From an uncultured Spirochaetaceae bacterium (lineage in GTDB: Bacteria; Spirochaetota; Spirochaetia; Sphaerochaetales; Sphaerochaetaceae), in the NCBI GenBank assembly GCA_944389155.1, contig CALXLI010000021.1, positions 1 through 44,161 on the forward strand: DNA of 44,161 bases. Reading direction: 5' to 3'. Both the position numbers and the translations under genes were made by a program. Of the stretch, positions 15,548 through 23,653 are shown one piece after another (position 1 is the stretch's first letter; each line of letters begins with the position of its first letter). The notes below the pieces were generated by a model. It saw nothing but the letters and a program-made list of their open reading frames with translations, was not told the origin of the DNA and searched no databases.

Positions 15548-16786
15548 ATGCATCGTTTTATCTTTCTCTTCATCATCATGTCCTGCATTTTCCCTGCTTT
15601 CTGCAGTGATATGACAATCATGCTATGGGGAAATGAGGTGCGTTTCGATGCTATGGAACGCGCTATTGAGCTATATGAAAGGACAGATGGAAAAGTCGAT
15701 ATAGCCTTGGAGAAAGGTTCGTATGGGGATATCTGGCAGAAGCTGCAGATAATGATGAATGAAAATTCCCTTCCGGATATCGTTGCATATGACTATAAAT
15801 GGATGAGTGAGCTTGACGATTCGCTTTTTGTCGATATCCGAGGCATTGATGGAATAGATCGCTCTTCGATACCAGCAGATATACTCCAGGATTTCTCGAT
15901 GAAGAATGGAAGGATGATAGGACTGCCGCTTGGCCTCAATGGGATAGGCCTTGTATACAGCAAGGTCTTTTTCGAGCGATTCGGGCTTGACGATCCTTCT
16001 TCATGGGATTGGAATGACATAATAGAGAATGGGAGGAAGGTGCATGAGGCCGATCCGGAGGCATATCTTCTTTTCTTCCCTGATTCGCAATGGCACTATC
16101 TATTCAGGACCTATATCCTCCAGGAAAGCGGGCATCATATATTCTCTGCAGATGGAAGCATAGAGTGTACGGCAGAGGATCTTGAGAGTGTGTTCTCTTT
16201 CATCCTGGAGCTTATCGATACAGGTACAATCCCTCCGTTCGGGCAGGGCACGAAGTTCGAGAACTGGCTTCCCCAATGGAATGAGAAGTGGAGAAAGGGG
16301 GAGTGGGGAATGACAACCGCATCTTCTTCGACAATCCCTGATATGGCAACTGCAAGTCCCTTTCCGATAGCTACAGCTCCGTATCCCGTTCCTGATAATG
16401 CCATTGACAGCGGGGTATATGCCGCTCCCACGATGCTTCTGGCTATAAGCAATGCTTCCGACAGCAAGGAAGCTGCTGCTTCGTTCATTGATTTCCTTAT
16501 AAACGACAGCAGAGCTTCGAGGATAATCTCTGATTCATTCGGAATGCCAGCCAATGTGCTCAATCGCAGGGAAGGCAACAGCCTTGTATATCCAATGGTT
16601 GAGGCTGCGCTTGCGGATGCTGCTGATTATATCTATCCAGAAGAGACCAGCGATGAGCTTTTGGAAGTGATAAGCGAGTACGTGCATCTTGTAGGATTCG
16701 GAATATACACAGCGGAGGATGCGGCCCAGGATATGATGAAGAGGCTTGGGGCTATCGCATCAGGTCAGGGCTTTCCTGCCGATTGA
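15548..16786 (+). CDS. Extracellular sugar-binding protein (ABC-type, family 1)
   Basis: The 412-residue protein has a signal peptide (MHRFIFLFIIMSCIFPAFC, with a possible relaxed lipobox ending at Cys19). The body has the family 1 pattern: MTIMLWGNEVRFDAMERAIELYERTDGKVDI, LPDIVAYDYKWMSEL, GRMIGLPLGLNGIGLVYSKVFFERFGLDDPSSWDWNDI. It should bind a sugar or oligosaccharide outside the inner membrane. No permease or ATPase gene is adjacent, so it either works with a distant transporter or feeds the signal to the divergent kinase. Its 3' end overlaps the convergent SprT-like gene by 27 bp. Confidence 0.88.
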   Translation: MHRFIFLFIIMSCIFPAFCSDMTIMLWGNEVRFDAMERAIELYERTDGKVDIALEKGSYGDIWQKLQIMMNENSLPDIVAYDYKWMSELDDSLFVDIRGIDGIDRSSIPADILQDFSMKNGRMIGLPLGLNGIGLVYSKVFFERFGLDDPSSWDWNDIIENGRKVHEADPEAYLLFFPDSQWHYLFRTYILQESGHHIFSADGSIECTAEDLESVFSFILELIDTGTIPPFGQGTKFENWLPQWNEKWRKGEWGMTTASSSTIPDMATASPFPIATAPYPVPDNAIDSGVYAAPTMLLAISNASDSKEAAASFIDFLINDSRASRIISDSFGMPANVLNRREGNSLVYPMVEAALADAADYIYPEETSDELLEVISEYVHLVGFGIYTAEDAAQDMMKRLGAIASGQGFPAD

Positions 16787-17770
16787 TGCTGGTACGCTGA
16801 GATTGTCTCCAAAACCCTTCCCGTGTCCATAGCTGTCCTTGTCGAATGAGATATACGAATGGGAGACTCTTCTGGAGAATCTGCTCTCAGGGTAGACTAT
16901 GCGCTTTGCTGCATCCATGTTCCTGCTTTGTATTGCTATGATGGCCTTATCTGCAGAGCTTCCTTCCGTTTTTGATGAAAGCGCTTCTATCATGCCCATT
17001 ATGAAATTATCCCTTGAGACTTTATCTCCCTTGCTCCTAAGTGCCTGTATCTCTGCCTTGACCGATGATTCCAGATAGTCAAATAGATAGATGGAGAACT
17101 CAACCTCTTCCAGACTTCCGTATACAAGGGCTTTTTTCGTTCCTCCCTCATTTGAGGTTATGAGAAAGACTCCGCTTGTCTTCTCTATGTAGTTCAGCAG
17201 CATCTTGATTCCATAGGAGAACCGGCCAGCTGAGTAAAGCGCTGCTGTGTAGATCCTTTCATCATCGTATAGCCCAGCTCCGCCTTCTGCCATCATCTCC
17301 TTTGCTTTCTGTATCGCTATTGCGCTTTCGTTCTCGAAAGGGGAGGCAGAGAGTGCCATCAGCTTCCTTATCTTTTCCCGTTTTGCATTCCCTTTCTTTA
17401 CAGATAGCCTTATGGTGCTTTTGTCAAAGCCTTCCTCGACGCCAAGCATACGGCAGCATGTGTGGAATGTCGCTCCGTGTTCCAGTGCTCCGAACAGCCT
17501 GTAATCAAGGGCATGCGAAAGCTCATGGAGAAAGACATTGATGATATCATCTTCCCTTCCGCTTTCAACAAGCTCCTCGCTGATTACGATAAGACGTGAT
17601 GTATAGCGGAAATACCCAAGCCTGTTCTGGTCAAGGGCAGGAGAGATCAGGATTGCTGAGACAAGCGGATCCTGTATGCCGAGTTCCTTTTCCTTTTCCA
17701 TCTCAAGCGCACGTAGCTTCCTTGCCCATCTGTCCAGCGCAGAGCTCCTGACTGTTATCGTTCTCTCCAT
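16760..17770 (-). CDS. SprT-like zinc metalloprotease with DUF2786-like region
   Basis: The first part of this 336-residue protein is SprT/Spartan-like. It has the HExxH motif in VFLHELSHALD (His about 82 and 86) and a third-ligand segment HGATFHTCCRMLG. The following segment KREKIRKLMALSASPFENESAIAIQKAKEMMAEGG resembles DUF2786, often found in phage and plasmid proteins. The rest is not recognised. SprT-like proteases cleave DNA-protein crosslinks in other organisms. The role here is inferred from the motif only. ATG 17770 lies 6 nt after TAAGAT, while the GTG at 17776 would touch that hexamer. Confidence 0.7.
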   Translation of the reverse strand: MERTITVRSSALDRWARKLRALEMEKEKELGIQDPLVSAILISPALDQNRLGYFRYTSRLIVISEELVESGREDDIINVFLHELSHALDYRLFGALEHGATFHTCCRMLGVEEGFDKSTIRLSVKKGNAKREKIRKLMALSASPFENESAIAIQKAKEMMAEGGAGLYDDERIYTAALYSAGRFSYGIKMLLNYIEKTSGVFLITSNEGGTKKALVYGSLEEVEFSIYLFDYLESSVKAEIQALRSKGDKVSRDNFIMGMIEALSSKTEGSSADKAIIAIQSRNMDAAKRIVYPESRFSRRVSHSYISFDKDSYGHGKGFGDNLSVPASIGRKALT

Positions 17771-17776
17771 ATTCAC

Positions 17777-17782
17777 ATCTTA
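17777..17782 (-). promoter_or_regulatory. Candidate -10 element of the SprT-like gene
   Basis: TAAGAT on the minus strand is followed by GTGAAT and ATG 17770, the same 6-nt spacing as at uvrC, recX and clpP. The -35 region (TTTTCC at 17 nt) is weak. Confidence 0.4.
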
Positions 17783-17816
17783 AACGTTTTCAGCATGATG
17801 GAAAACAAAGAGCGCC

Positions 17817-17845
17817 TTGTTCCGATTGAAGCTTTGCGATAGAGT
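17817..17845 (+). promoter_or_regulatory. rimO promoter predicting a leaderless mRNA
   Basis: TTGTTC (17817-17822), 17 nt, TAGAGT (17840-17845), then GTGGCT and the GTG start at 17852. The geometry makes the GTG at 17846 an unlikely start, since it abuts the -10. Confidence 0.55.
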
Positions 17846-17851
17846 GTGGCT

Positions 17852-19165
17852 GTGAAGATCTATATTGAAAGTCTTGGATGTGCAAAGAATCAGGTTGATT
17901 CAGAAGTTCTTCTGACAATAGCACAGAGAAAGGGATATACACGTACAGAATCAGCAGAGGATGCTGATGTCATTGTCGTCAATACATGTGGTTTCATAGA
18001 AAGCGCAAAGACTGAGTCCATTGATGCATTCTTCTCATTGCATGAGGCCAATCCAGATGCAAAGATCATAATGGCAGGCTGCCTTGCCCAGCGCTATGGC
18101 CATGAGATGGAGCTTGAGGAGGCTGATGCTGTCTTCGGCAATCATGACCTTTCCAGATTCTCCGATGTCCTTGACTCGCTTGATGATAAGGAAGTCCTCA
18201 TACCTGAGTATCCGGATCCGGATAGGGAAGCCGATGAGCGTGATACGCTTCTCAGCTATAAAGGGAGCGCGTATCTCAAGATAAGCGAAGGCTGCAATCA
18301 TTGCTGTTCATATTGTGCCATCCCGCTCATCAGAGGCTCTCTCAGATCTCGCCCGGTCGATCGGATAATAAAGGATGCTGAATCGCTTATAGAACGCGGG
18401 GTCTATGAGATATCCGTAATAGCGCAGGATCTTGGTGCATATGGCACAGATGCAGGATCTTCGCAGTTCGTATCACTTATGGATAGGCTCTCATCCCTTC
18501 CTGGGGACTATGTGCTGAGGATGCTTTATATACATCCAGATACATTCCCGGATGATCTTATTGAGCTGGTCAGGGAAAGAAAGAACATCCTTCCTTATTT
18601 CGACATTCCATTCCAGCATGCAGATGAGCGTGTGCTTAGATCCATGAGGAGAACGGGAAACAGGGAAAAGTATACAGCGCTTGTCCGTAGGATAAGGGAA
18701 GCGCTTCCTGATGCAGTCATCCGCACAACGCTTATGCTTGGATATCCCGGAGAGGATGAGAAGGCCTTCGAAGAGCTTAGGCGCTTCGTGCAGGATGCCC
18801 AGTTTGACTGGATGGGCTCATTCCTTTATTCAAGGGAAGAGAATACCCCTGCTTATGACATGAGAGGGGAGAAGGAGCATGAAAAGGCACATAAGATAGC
18901 CCAGAAATGGCAGAAGGAGATCGAAAGGGAACAGGAACGGATTACAGAAAGCCGTCTCAGCCGCTTTGTTGGCCGGGAATATACAGCGCTTGTCGAGGAC
19001 AGGATCGAGGGAGAGGATCTTGCTATAGCGAGAATCTACTCACAAGCCCCGGATGTTGATGGCCTTACAGTGATAATGGGCCGTGGCATGGAGAGAGGTG
19101 ACAGGGTCCGTGTCGGAATAACCAAGGTGAGAGGCCTTGATCTGGAAGGTGTGAAAATTGATTGA
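17852..19165 (+). CDS. rimO: Ribosomal protein S12 methylthiotransferase
   Basis: RimO adds a methylthio group to an Asp of ribosomal protein S12. The 437-residue protein shows MKIYIESLGCAKNQVDSE with the first Cys of the auxiliary cluster. NTCGFIESAKTESIDA and AGCLAQRYG supply further cluster cysteines, GCNHCCSYCAIPLIRGSLRSR is the radical SAM CX3CX2C motif, and there is a C-terminal TRAM domain. LGCAKNQVD and SCAIP-type wording separate RimO from MiaB. GTG 17852 is chosen for the promoter spacing and the standard N-terminus. It overlaps uvrD by 8 bp. Confidence 0.95.
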   Translation: MKIYIESLGCAKNQVDSEVLLTIAQRKGYTRTESAEDADVIVVNTCGFIESAKTESIDAFFSLHEANPDAKIIMAGCLAQRYGHEMELEEADAVFGNHDLSRFSDVLDSLDDKEVLIPEYPDPDREADERDTLLSYKGSAYLKISEGCNHCCSYCAIPLIRGSLRSRPVDRIIKDAESLIERGVYEISVIAQDLGAYGTDAGSSQFVSLMDRLSSLPGDYVLRMLYIHPDTFPDDLIELVRERKNILPYFDIPFQHADERVLRSMRRTGNREKYTALVRRIREALPDAVIRTTLMLGYPGEDEKAFEELRRFVQDAQFDWMGSFLYSREENTPAYDMRGEKEHEKAHKIAQKWQKEIEREQERITESRLSRFVGREYTALVEDRIEGEDLAIARIYSQAPDVDGLTVIMGRGMERGDRVRVGITKVRGLDLEGVKID

Positions 19166-21359
19166 CTTGTCTAGCCTTAATGATGAGCAGCGCGAGGCTG
19201 TCCTTGATTTTGATCATAATCTCCTCATCCTGGCCTGTGCCGGGTCCGGCAAGACGAGGACCATAACGACAAAGATAGCATATGCCATATCTGAAGGGAT
19301 AATGAAGCCTTATCAGATACTTGCAGTGACATTCACAAACAGAGCTGCTGCTGAGATGCGGGAGCGCGTTGAGGCGATGCTTCCTGATATGAACCTGGAT
19401 GGGCTTGAGATGCGTACTTTCCATTCGTTCGGAGCGTATCTTCTCCGTAGATATGGCGAGCGTGCAGGGCTTTCTCCTTCATTCTGCATATATGATGACA
19501 GCGATTCGCTCTCGCTTCTGTCCACTGTTGTGACAACTCTCGATAAGAGGAATCTCAGGGAGATACAGAAAACCATAGCAAATGCAAAGGACAAAGGGCT
19601 CAGCCCTGATTCTCCGGGCATAGATTCCATGCTTCCTGATTATGATTTCCGTACAGCTTTCCGGAAGTATGAGGAAGCCCTTGCTATCTCTGGCAATGCG
19701 GATTTCGCGGATCTGATATGCAAGAGCACAAAGCTGCTGCAGAGCGATGAGGAGGTTTCCGGATATTTCAGACGGCGCTTCAGGATGATCCTTGTCGATG
19801 AGTATCAGGACTCAAACAGGATGCAGTTCGAGATGCTTCGTGCATTGGCTGGCCCTGATACGCTTCTTGTGACAGTCGGGGACGATGACCAGTCCATATA
19901 TTCATTCAGAGGCGCAGAGATCGAGAACATACTTACATTCGCCTCATCCTTTGACAATGTCCGCGAGATAAAGCTTGAAAAGAACTATCGTTCGACAACG
20001 CAGATTCTTGCCGCTGCTGCTGCCTTGATCTCAAAGAACAAGGCAAGACACAAAAAGAGCCTGGTAAGCGCGGACAATGCATCCGGTGCCAAGCCCTCTG
20101 TCCTCTTTTCCCTTACCGGAACGAGCGAAGGGGATCGTGTCGCGGATCTTATCCGTGGCTTTGGGGATTATGATAATACAGCAATCCTCTACAGGACAAA
20201 TGCCCAGTCCCAGATCTTTGAACGTGCACTTACTGACAGACGCATACCCTACAAAGTCATAGGAGCGCTGAAGTTCTATGAAAGGGAAGAGGTGAAGGAT
20301 GCGCTTGCTTTCCTTTATCTTCTTATGAACCATCGCGATCAGGTGAGCTTCAGAAGGATAATAAACAAGCCTGCCAGAGGGATCGGCAACGCAAAGATAC
20401 AGCAGATCCTATCTGAGGACACAGACTTGATGGATGCTCTCAGGGCTTTTTCCGAGAAGGGCGCCAGGAATGCAAAAGAGGGCGCATTGCTGTTCCTCGC
20501 TGCATGGGAGAAGGCAGAGAGGAGCCTTGCCGCAGATGGCAATCTCGGCGATATCCTGAATGATGCGCTTCTGGATACAGGTCTTTATGACCTTTACAAC
20601 AGCGATCCGGACAGAGCTACGAGAATCACGAAGACGGAGAACCTCGGAGAACTTGTATCGGTGCTCAAGCAAGCTGGGTGCGGAAGAGCTTCCCTTTCGC
20701 TCTTTCTGGAAAAGCTGACGCTGGACAATACCGTGCTTGGGGATAAGGACCCGAGAGATGAGAGCGGGGTGACGCTCATGACGATGCACAATACAAAGGG
20801 CCTTGAATTCAACCGTGTGTTCGTGACAGGTGTCGAGGATGAGATAATCCCCGGCCGCCATGAAGAGTCCCTTTCCGCGACAGAGGAGGAGAGAAGGATA
20901 CTCTATGTTGCGATGACCCGTGCACGCAAAAGCCTTTATATCTCATATGCTGCACAGCGCATGATGTGGGGACACACTGATTATCATATCCCATCACGTT
21001 TCCTTATGGATATCCCTGAATATCTTCTAGGAGGTGATGCCGCATCCATTTCAGCCTCTTCACGTTCCAGATCTTCTCTTCCTTCCCATGTTGGCGATAC
21101 GATTCGCTATAAGCCACGCACTGCACTGTCCTCAGAGCCTCTATGGACTCCTGGAAATGTCGTTGTGAGACGAAAGAGCGCTGAAAATGGCACAAAGACG
21201 CAGACTTTCAAGGTTGGAGACAAGGTCAGGAGCGAGAACTTCGGCATTGGTACAGTCACTGGCAGGGAGAAGGCTGGCGTGAATACGATTATCTCCGTAA
21301 GCTTCAAGAACAGCACCGCGAAGTTCGTTGAGGGGAGTGCCAAGCTGGAGAAGGTATAG
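19158..21359 (+). CDS. UvrD/PcrA-type ATP-dependent DNA helicase
   Basis: The 733-residue superfamily 1 helicase has Walker A (ACAGSGKTRTI, residues about 27-37), motif Ia (AVTFTNRAAAEMRERV), motif II (ILVDEYQDSN), motif III (GDDDQSIYSFRGAE), motif IV (KLEKNYRST), motif V (VTLMTMHNTKGLEFNRVFVTG) and motif VI (LYVAMTRARKSLY). A C-terminal KVGDKVRSENFGIGTV segment resembles the Tudor-like tail of PcrA. It unwinds DNA in excision and mismatch repair. The TTG start at 19158 has GGAAGGT about 8 nt upstream and lies inside the end of rimO, so translation is coupled. Confidence 0.93.
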   Translation: MIDLSSLNDEQREAVLDFDHNLLILACAGSGKTRTITTKIAYAISEGIMKPYQILAVTFTNRAAAEMRERVEAMLPDMNLDGLEMRTFHSFGAYLLRRYGERAGLSPSFCIYDDSDSLSLLSTVVTTLDKRNLREIQKTIANAKDKGLSPDSPGIDSMLPDYDFRTAFRKYEEALAISGNADFADLICKSTKLLQSDEEVSGYFRRRFRMILVDEYQDSNRMQFEMLRALAGPDTLLVTVGDDDQSIYSFRGAEIENILTFASSFDNVREIKLEKNYRSTTQILAAAAALISKNKARHKKSLVSADNASGAKPSVLFSLTGTSEGDRVADLIRGFGDYDNTAILYRTNAQSQIFERALTDRRIPYKVIGALKFYEREEVKDALAFLYLLMNHRDQVSFRRIINKPARGIGNAKIQQILSEDTDLMDALRAFSEKGARNAKEGALLFLAAWEKAERSLAADGNLGDILNDALLDTGLYDLYNSDPDRATRITKTENLGELVSVLKQAGCGRASLSLFLEKLTLDNTVLGDKDPRDESGVTLMTMHNTKGLEFNRVFVTGVEDEIIPGRHEESLSATEEERRILYVAMTRARKSLYISYAAQRMMWGHTDYHIPSRFLMDIPEYLLGGDAASISASSRSRSSLPSHVGDTIRYKPRTALSSEPLWTPGNVVVRRKSAENGTKTQTFKVGDKVRSENFGIGTVTGREKAGVNTIISVSFKNSTAKFVEGSAKLEKV

Positions 21360-21364
21360 GACTT

Positions 21365-21385
21365 GGCTTTTTGCTTCAGAAAGCC
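21365..21385 (+). terminator. Weak hairpin after the uvrD-type helicase gene
   Basis: GGCTTT and AAAGCC form a 6-bp stem around 9 nt, right after the helicase stop and touching the -35 of rplM. No proper T-run follows, so it may only weaken read-through. Confidence 0.35.
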
Positions 21386-21386
21386 C

Positions 21387-21416
21387 TTTACAAACTCTTC
21401 GCTATTTCTATATAAT
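21387..21416 (+). promoter_or_regulatory. rplM-rpsI promoter
   Basis: TTTACA (21387-21392), 18 nt, TATAAT (21411-21416). This is the best -35/-10 pair in the 334-nt gap before rplM, and it leaves an untranslated leader of about 270 nt. Confidence 0.65.
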
Positions 21417-21422
21417 GCCAAA

Positions 21423-21693
21423 TCGTGCAGTTATCTGCACACCCTCGCATGACTTGAGAAGGGCAGATGCCTTTCAGGATATCCTTTATGGATGAGGGCA
21501 CGAAGAGTCCGAAGAGAAATCTTCAGAATACTTCCTTTCCCCGGAGAGCTCAGAGTGCTTTTTCTTTCTGTATTGGATTCGGTGAACCTGAAGCTCTCAA
21601 GGATCCTTTGGCTGGATCAGTGCGCCTGGAAAGGGAGCTTTGCCCCGGACTGGAGGGAGAAATCCCCAGGGAAGATATAAGAAGGTTAAGTTT
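21423..21693 (+). promoter_or_regulatory. Long structured leader of rplM
   Basis: About 270 nt of RNA precede rplM. Hairpins can be seen directly: GTGCAG-TTAT-CTGCAC near 21425, GATCC-TTTGGCT-GGATC near 21602, and GGGA-GAAA-TCCC (a GNRA tetraloop) near 21655, just before the ribosome-binding site AGAAGG. L13 leaders that control this operon are known in other phyla, but no known consensus was matched. The ORFs inside it overlap the rplM start and have no recognisable product. An autogenous control element is the likeliest reading; an independent small RNA is possible. Confidence 0.45.
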
Positions 21694-22122
21694 ATGAAGA
21701 CTATTTTCGTAAAGCCACAGTCGATTGAGAAGAAATGGTATCTCATCGATGCAGAAGGCAAGACCCTCGGTCGTGTTGCAGCAGAAGCAGCAAAGATCCT
21801 CAGGGGCAAGAACAAGGTCGAGTACGTACCTCACCAGGATCTTGGTGATTACGTGATCATCATCAATGCAGCCAAGGCAAGCGTCACCGGCAATAAGATG
21901 GAAGATAAGATCTATTATCGTCATTCAATGTATCCAGGTGGACTTAAGGCTGAGTCTCTCAAGAAGATGCTTGATAGAAAGCCTACTTATCCAATGGAGC
22001 ATGCAATCAAGGGAATGCTTCCTCATGGAAAGCTTGGAAAGAGACTCTTCACAAATGTGAAGATCTATGCAGGTCCAGAGCATCCGCATCAGGCACAGCA
22101 GCCGATTGCTGTTGAATTCTAA
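21694..22122 (+). CDS. rplM: 50S ribosomal protein L13
   Basis: The 142-residue protein has the L13 signatures: KKWYLIDAEGKTLGRVAAEAAKILRGKNK, HQDLGDYVIIINAAKASVTGNKMEDKIYYRHS, YPGGLKAESLKKM and the C-terminal AIKGMLPHGKLGKRLFTNVKIY. The start at 21694 has AGAAGG upstream and gives a normal N-terminus. It is followed by rpsI after 11 nt, the universal L13-S9 pair. Confidence 0.98.
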   Translation: MKTIFVKPQSIEKKWYLIDAEGKTLGRVAAEAAKILRGKNKVEYVPHQDLGDYVIIINAAKASVTGNKMEDKIYYRHSMYPGGLKAESLKKMLDRKPTYPMEHAIKGMLPHGKLGKRLFTNVKIYAGPEHPHQAQQPIAVEF

Positions 22123-22133
22123 GGAGTGGCGAT

Positions 22134-22547
22134 ATGGCAAAGAAAGAAGATAACAAGTCAATCAACCTCGGTCACGGCGTCGGTCGTCGCAAGACTTCCG
22201 TTGCAAGGGTTTATCTCAGAGATGGAAATGGCAAGGTAACTATCAACGGCAAGGATGTTTCTGAGTATTTTGTTGATGCTATCAATGCAGCTAAGGTCGT
22301 ACAGCCATTCGAGGTAACAGAGACTCAGGGCAAGTATGATGTTGTAATCACAGTATGCGGTGGTGGTATCTGTGCACAGGCAGAGGCATGCAGACATGGT
22401 CTTGCAAGAGCGCTTGTTGCATATGACGAGGCTTACAGGAAGGCTCTCCGCCAGGCTGGCTATATGACAAGAGACCCAAGAATGGTCGAAAGAAAGAAGT
22501 ATGGTCAGAGAGGAGCAAGAAGGCGCTTCCAGTTCTCAAAGAGATAA
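22134..22547 (+). CDS. rpsI: 30S ribosomal protein S9
   Basis: The 137-residue protein shows GVGRRKTSVARVYLRDGNGKVTINGK near the start, the middle GLARALVAYDEAYRKALRQAGYMTRDPRMVERKKYGQRGARRRFQFSKR and the C-terminal KR tail that reaches the P-site tRNA. AAGGAG lies upstream of the ATG. A good terminator follows. Confidence 0.98.
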   Translation: MAKKEDNKSINLGHGVGRRKTSVARVYLRDGNGKVTINGKDVSEYFVDAINAAKVVQPFEVTETQGKYDVVITVCGGGICAQAEACRHGLARALVAYDEAYRKALRQAGYMTRDPRMVERKKYGQRGARRRFQFSKR

Positions 22548-22569
22548 ACTGTCCGCAATCTGCGCAGGA

Positions 22570-22595
22570 GGTCAGCTGTTATGGCTGGCCTTTTT
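22570..22595 (+). terminator. Rho-independent terminator after rpsI
   Basis: GGTCAGC and GCTGGCC pair over 7 bp (one G-T pair) around a 7-nt loop and are followed by TTTTT. Confidence 0.85.
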
Positions 22596-22708
22596 CCGTG
22601 CCTTTCAAGGCTTCATTTCCTACACATATTATTCTGCCCGGATTTATATACGTTCTATGCATTATCAACAATTTCATATCATACCATCCTGATGTAAGGA
22701 GGAAGGAT

Positions 22709-23158
22709 ATGAAAAAAATTGTAATTGCACTGAGCATCCTTCTATGTGCTGGGTTCACGCTATCAGCGATGAACATGAAAGCAGATGATATCCAAATCGG
22801 GGAAATCAGCTCAGATGCTGCTCTTGGCGGTATAAGCCTGAGTCTTGGATCTGGCAAGGTAGAGGTCACTGAATCAGCTTCTGGTGTCTATGCGCATGCC
22901 CTTACGATATCTGGAGACACAGCTATCTCGGGAGATTTACATAGCGGTGAGACTTTGTCGATAATCGGAGCAGCGACGGAAGAAGGTGCATTTGAGGTCA
23001 TGATAACCTCCCCTGATGGAGTGACTGAAGTTGCAGCAGGGGAACAGACAGCTGACGGTACTTCGCTTGCTGAGTATACAATCGGCAGTGATGGTGTATA
23101 TACGATCTCTTCTCCATCTGGGAGTGCGGTATCGATATATCAGATTTACACTGAATGA
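22709..23158 (+). CDS. Small exported protein of unknown function
   Basis: The 149-residue protein has a signal peptide (MKKIVIALSILLCAGFTLSA) and a mature part rich in Gly, Ser, Thr and acidic residues that reads like short beta strands (GGISLSLGSGKVEV). No family was recognised. Start 22709 is set by TAAGGAGGAAGG. A possible promoter is TTCTAT with TATCAT at 22677-22682. It is monocistronic, flanked by the rpsI terminator and a weak GGCTG/CAGCC hairpin at 23165-23182. Confidence 0.8.
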   Translation: MKKIVIALSILLCAGFTLSAMNMKADDIQIGEISSDAALGGISLSLGSGKVEVTESASGVYAHALTISGDTAISGDLHSGETLSIIGAATEEGAFEVMITSPDGVTEVAAGEQTADGTSLAEYTIGSDGVYTISSPSGSAVSIYQIYTE

Positions 23159-23164
23159 GGATGT

Positions 23165-23182
23165 GGCTGGCCTAGGTCAGCC
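23165..23182 (+). terminator. Weak terminator-like hairpin before recX
   Basis: GGCTG and CAGCC form a 5-bp stem around 8 nt, followed by CATTTCATTT. The stem is short and the T-run broken. Confidence 0.35.
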
Positions 23183-23191
23183 CATTTCATT

Positions 23192-23197
23192 TATCAT
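23192..23197 (+). promoter_or_regulatory. Candidate -10 element of recX
   Basis: TATCAT is followed by CAGCGT and ATG 23204. The spacing is 6 nt and no Shine-Dalgarno sequence is present, predicting a leaderless mRNA. The -35 is poor. Confidence 0.4.
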
Positions 23198-23203
23198 CAG
23201 CGT

Positions 23204-23653
23204 ATGACCGCATATGATAAAGCAATCTCCCTTCTCTCCATCAGGGAGCATACAGAGAAGGAGATAAGGAACAAGCTGCAGCAGAGATCATTCAGCGCCG
23301 ATGATATCGAAGATGCGATTGAAAGGATAAAACGTGAAGGTTTTCTCTCAGAGGAGCGTTTTGCAGAGGTTTTCGTCAGATCCCGTCTTAGAAAGCTTCC
23401 AGAGGGGCGTTCTCTTCTCCTTTCACGGCTGAAGGAGCGTGGCTGCCCTGATGATGTCTCACGTTCTGCTGTATCCTTGGCATGGGAGAGGGAGGATTAT
23501 CTGGAGCCATTGACGCTTTATCTTGATGAGCTTGTCAGGAAGAAAGGGGAGGAGGGGGCTTATGCGACCCTCCGCCGCAAGGGATTCTCATCTTCGGAGA
23601 TAAAGATGGCAAAGACAGTGCTTTCAGAGCGAACTGCTGACGAAAGTGAATGA
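23204..23653 (+). CDS. recX: Regulatory protein RecX
   Basis: RecX binds RecA filaments and limits recombination. The 149-residue protein shows the repeated three-helix pattern: YDKAISLLSIREHTEKEIRNKLQQRSFSADDIEDAIERIKREGFLSEERFAEVFVRSR, with a second and third repeat after it. Length is normal. RecA is not in the window. Its last 30 bp overlap the convergent adenine deaminase gene, with no terminator between them. Confidence 0.88.
   Translation: MTAYDKAISLLSIREHTEKEIRNKLQQRSFSADDIEDAIERIKREGFLSEERFAEVFVRSRLRKLPEGRSLLLSRLKERGCPDDVSRSAVSLAWEREDYLEPLTLYLDELVRKKGEEGAYATLRRKGFSSSEIKMAKTVLSERTADESE

Noticed and set aside
21423-21693. tmRNA, SRP RNA or RNase P RNA in the rplM leader
   Set aside because: None of their conserved cores was found, and no mature 3' end or tag ORF is visible.
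21467-21697. Short ORF in the rplM leader
   Set aside because: It runs into the rplM start in another frame, has no ribosome-binding site and no recognisable product.
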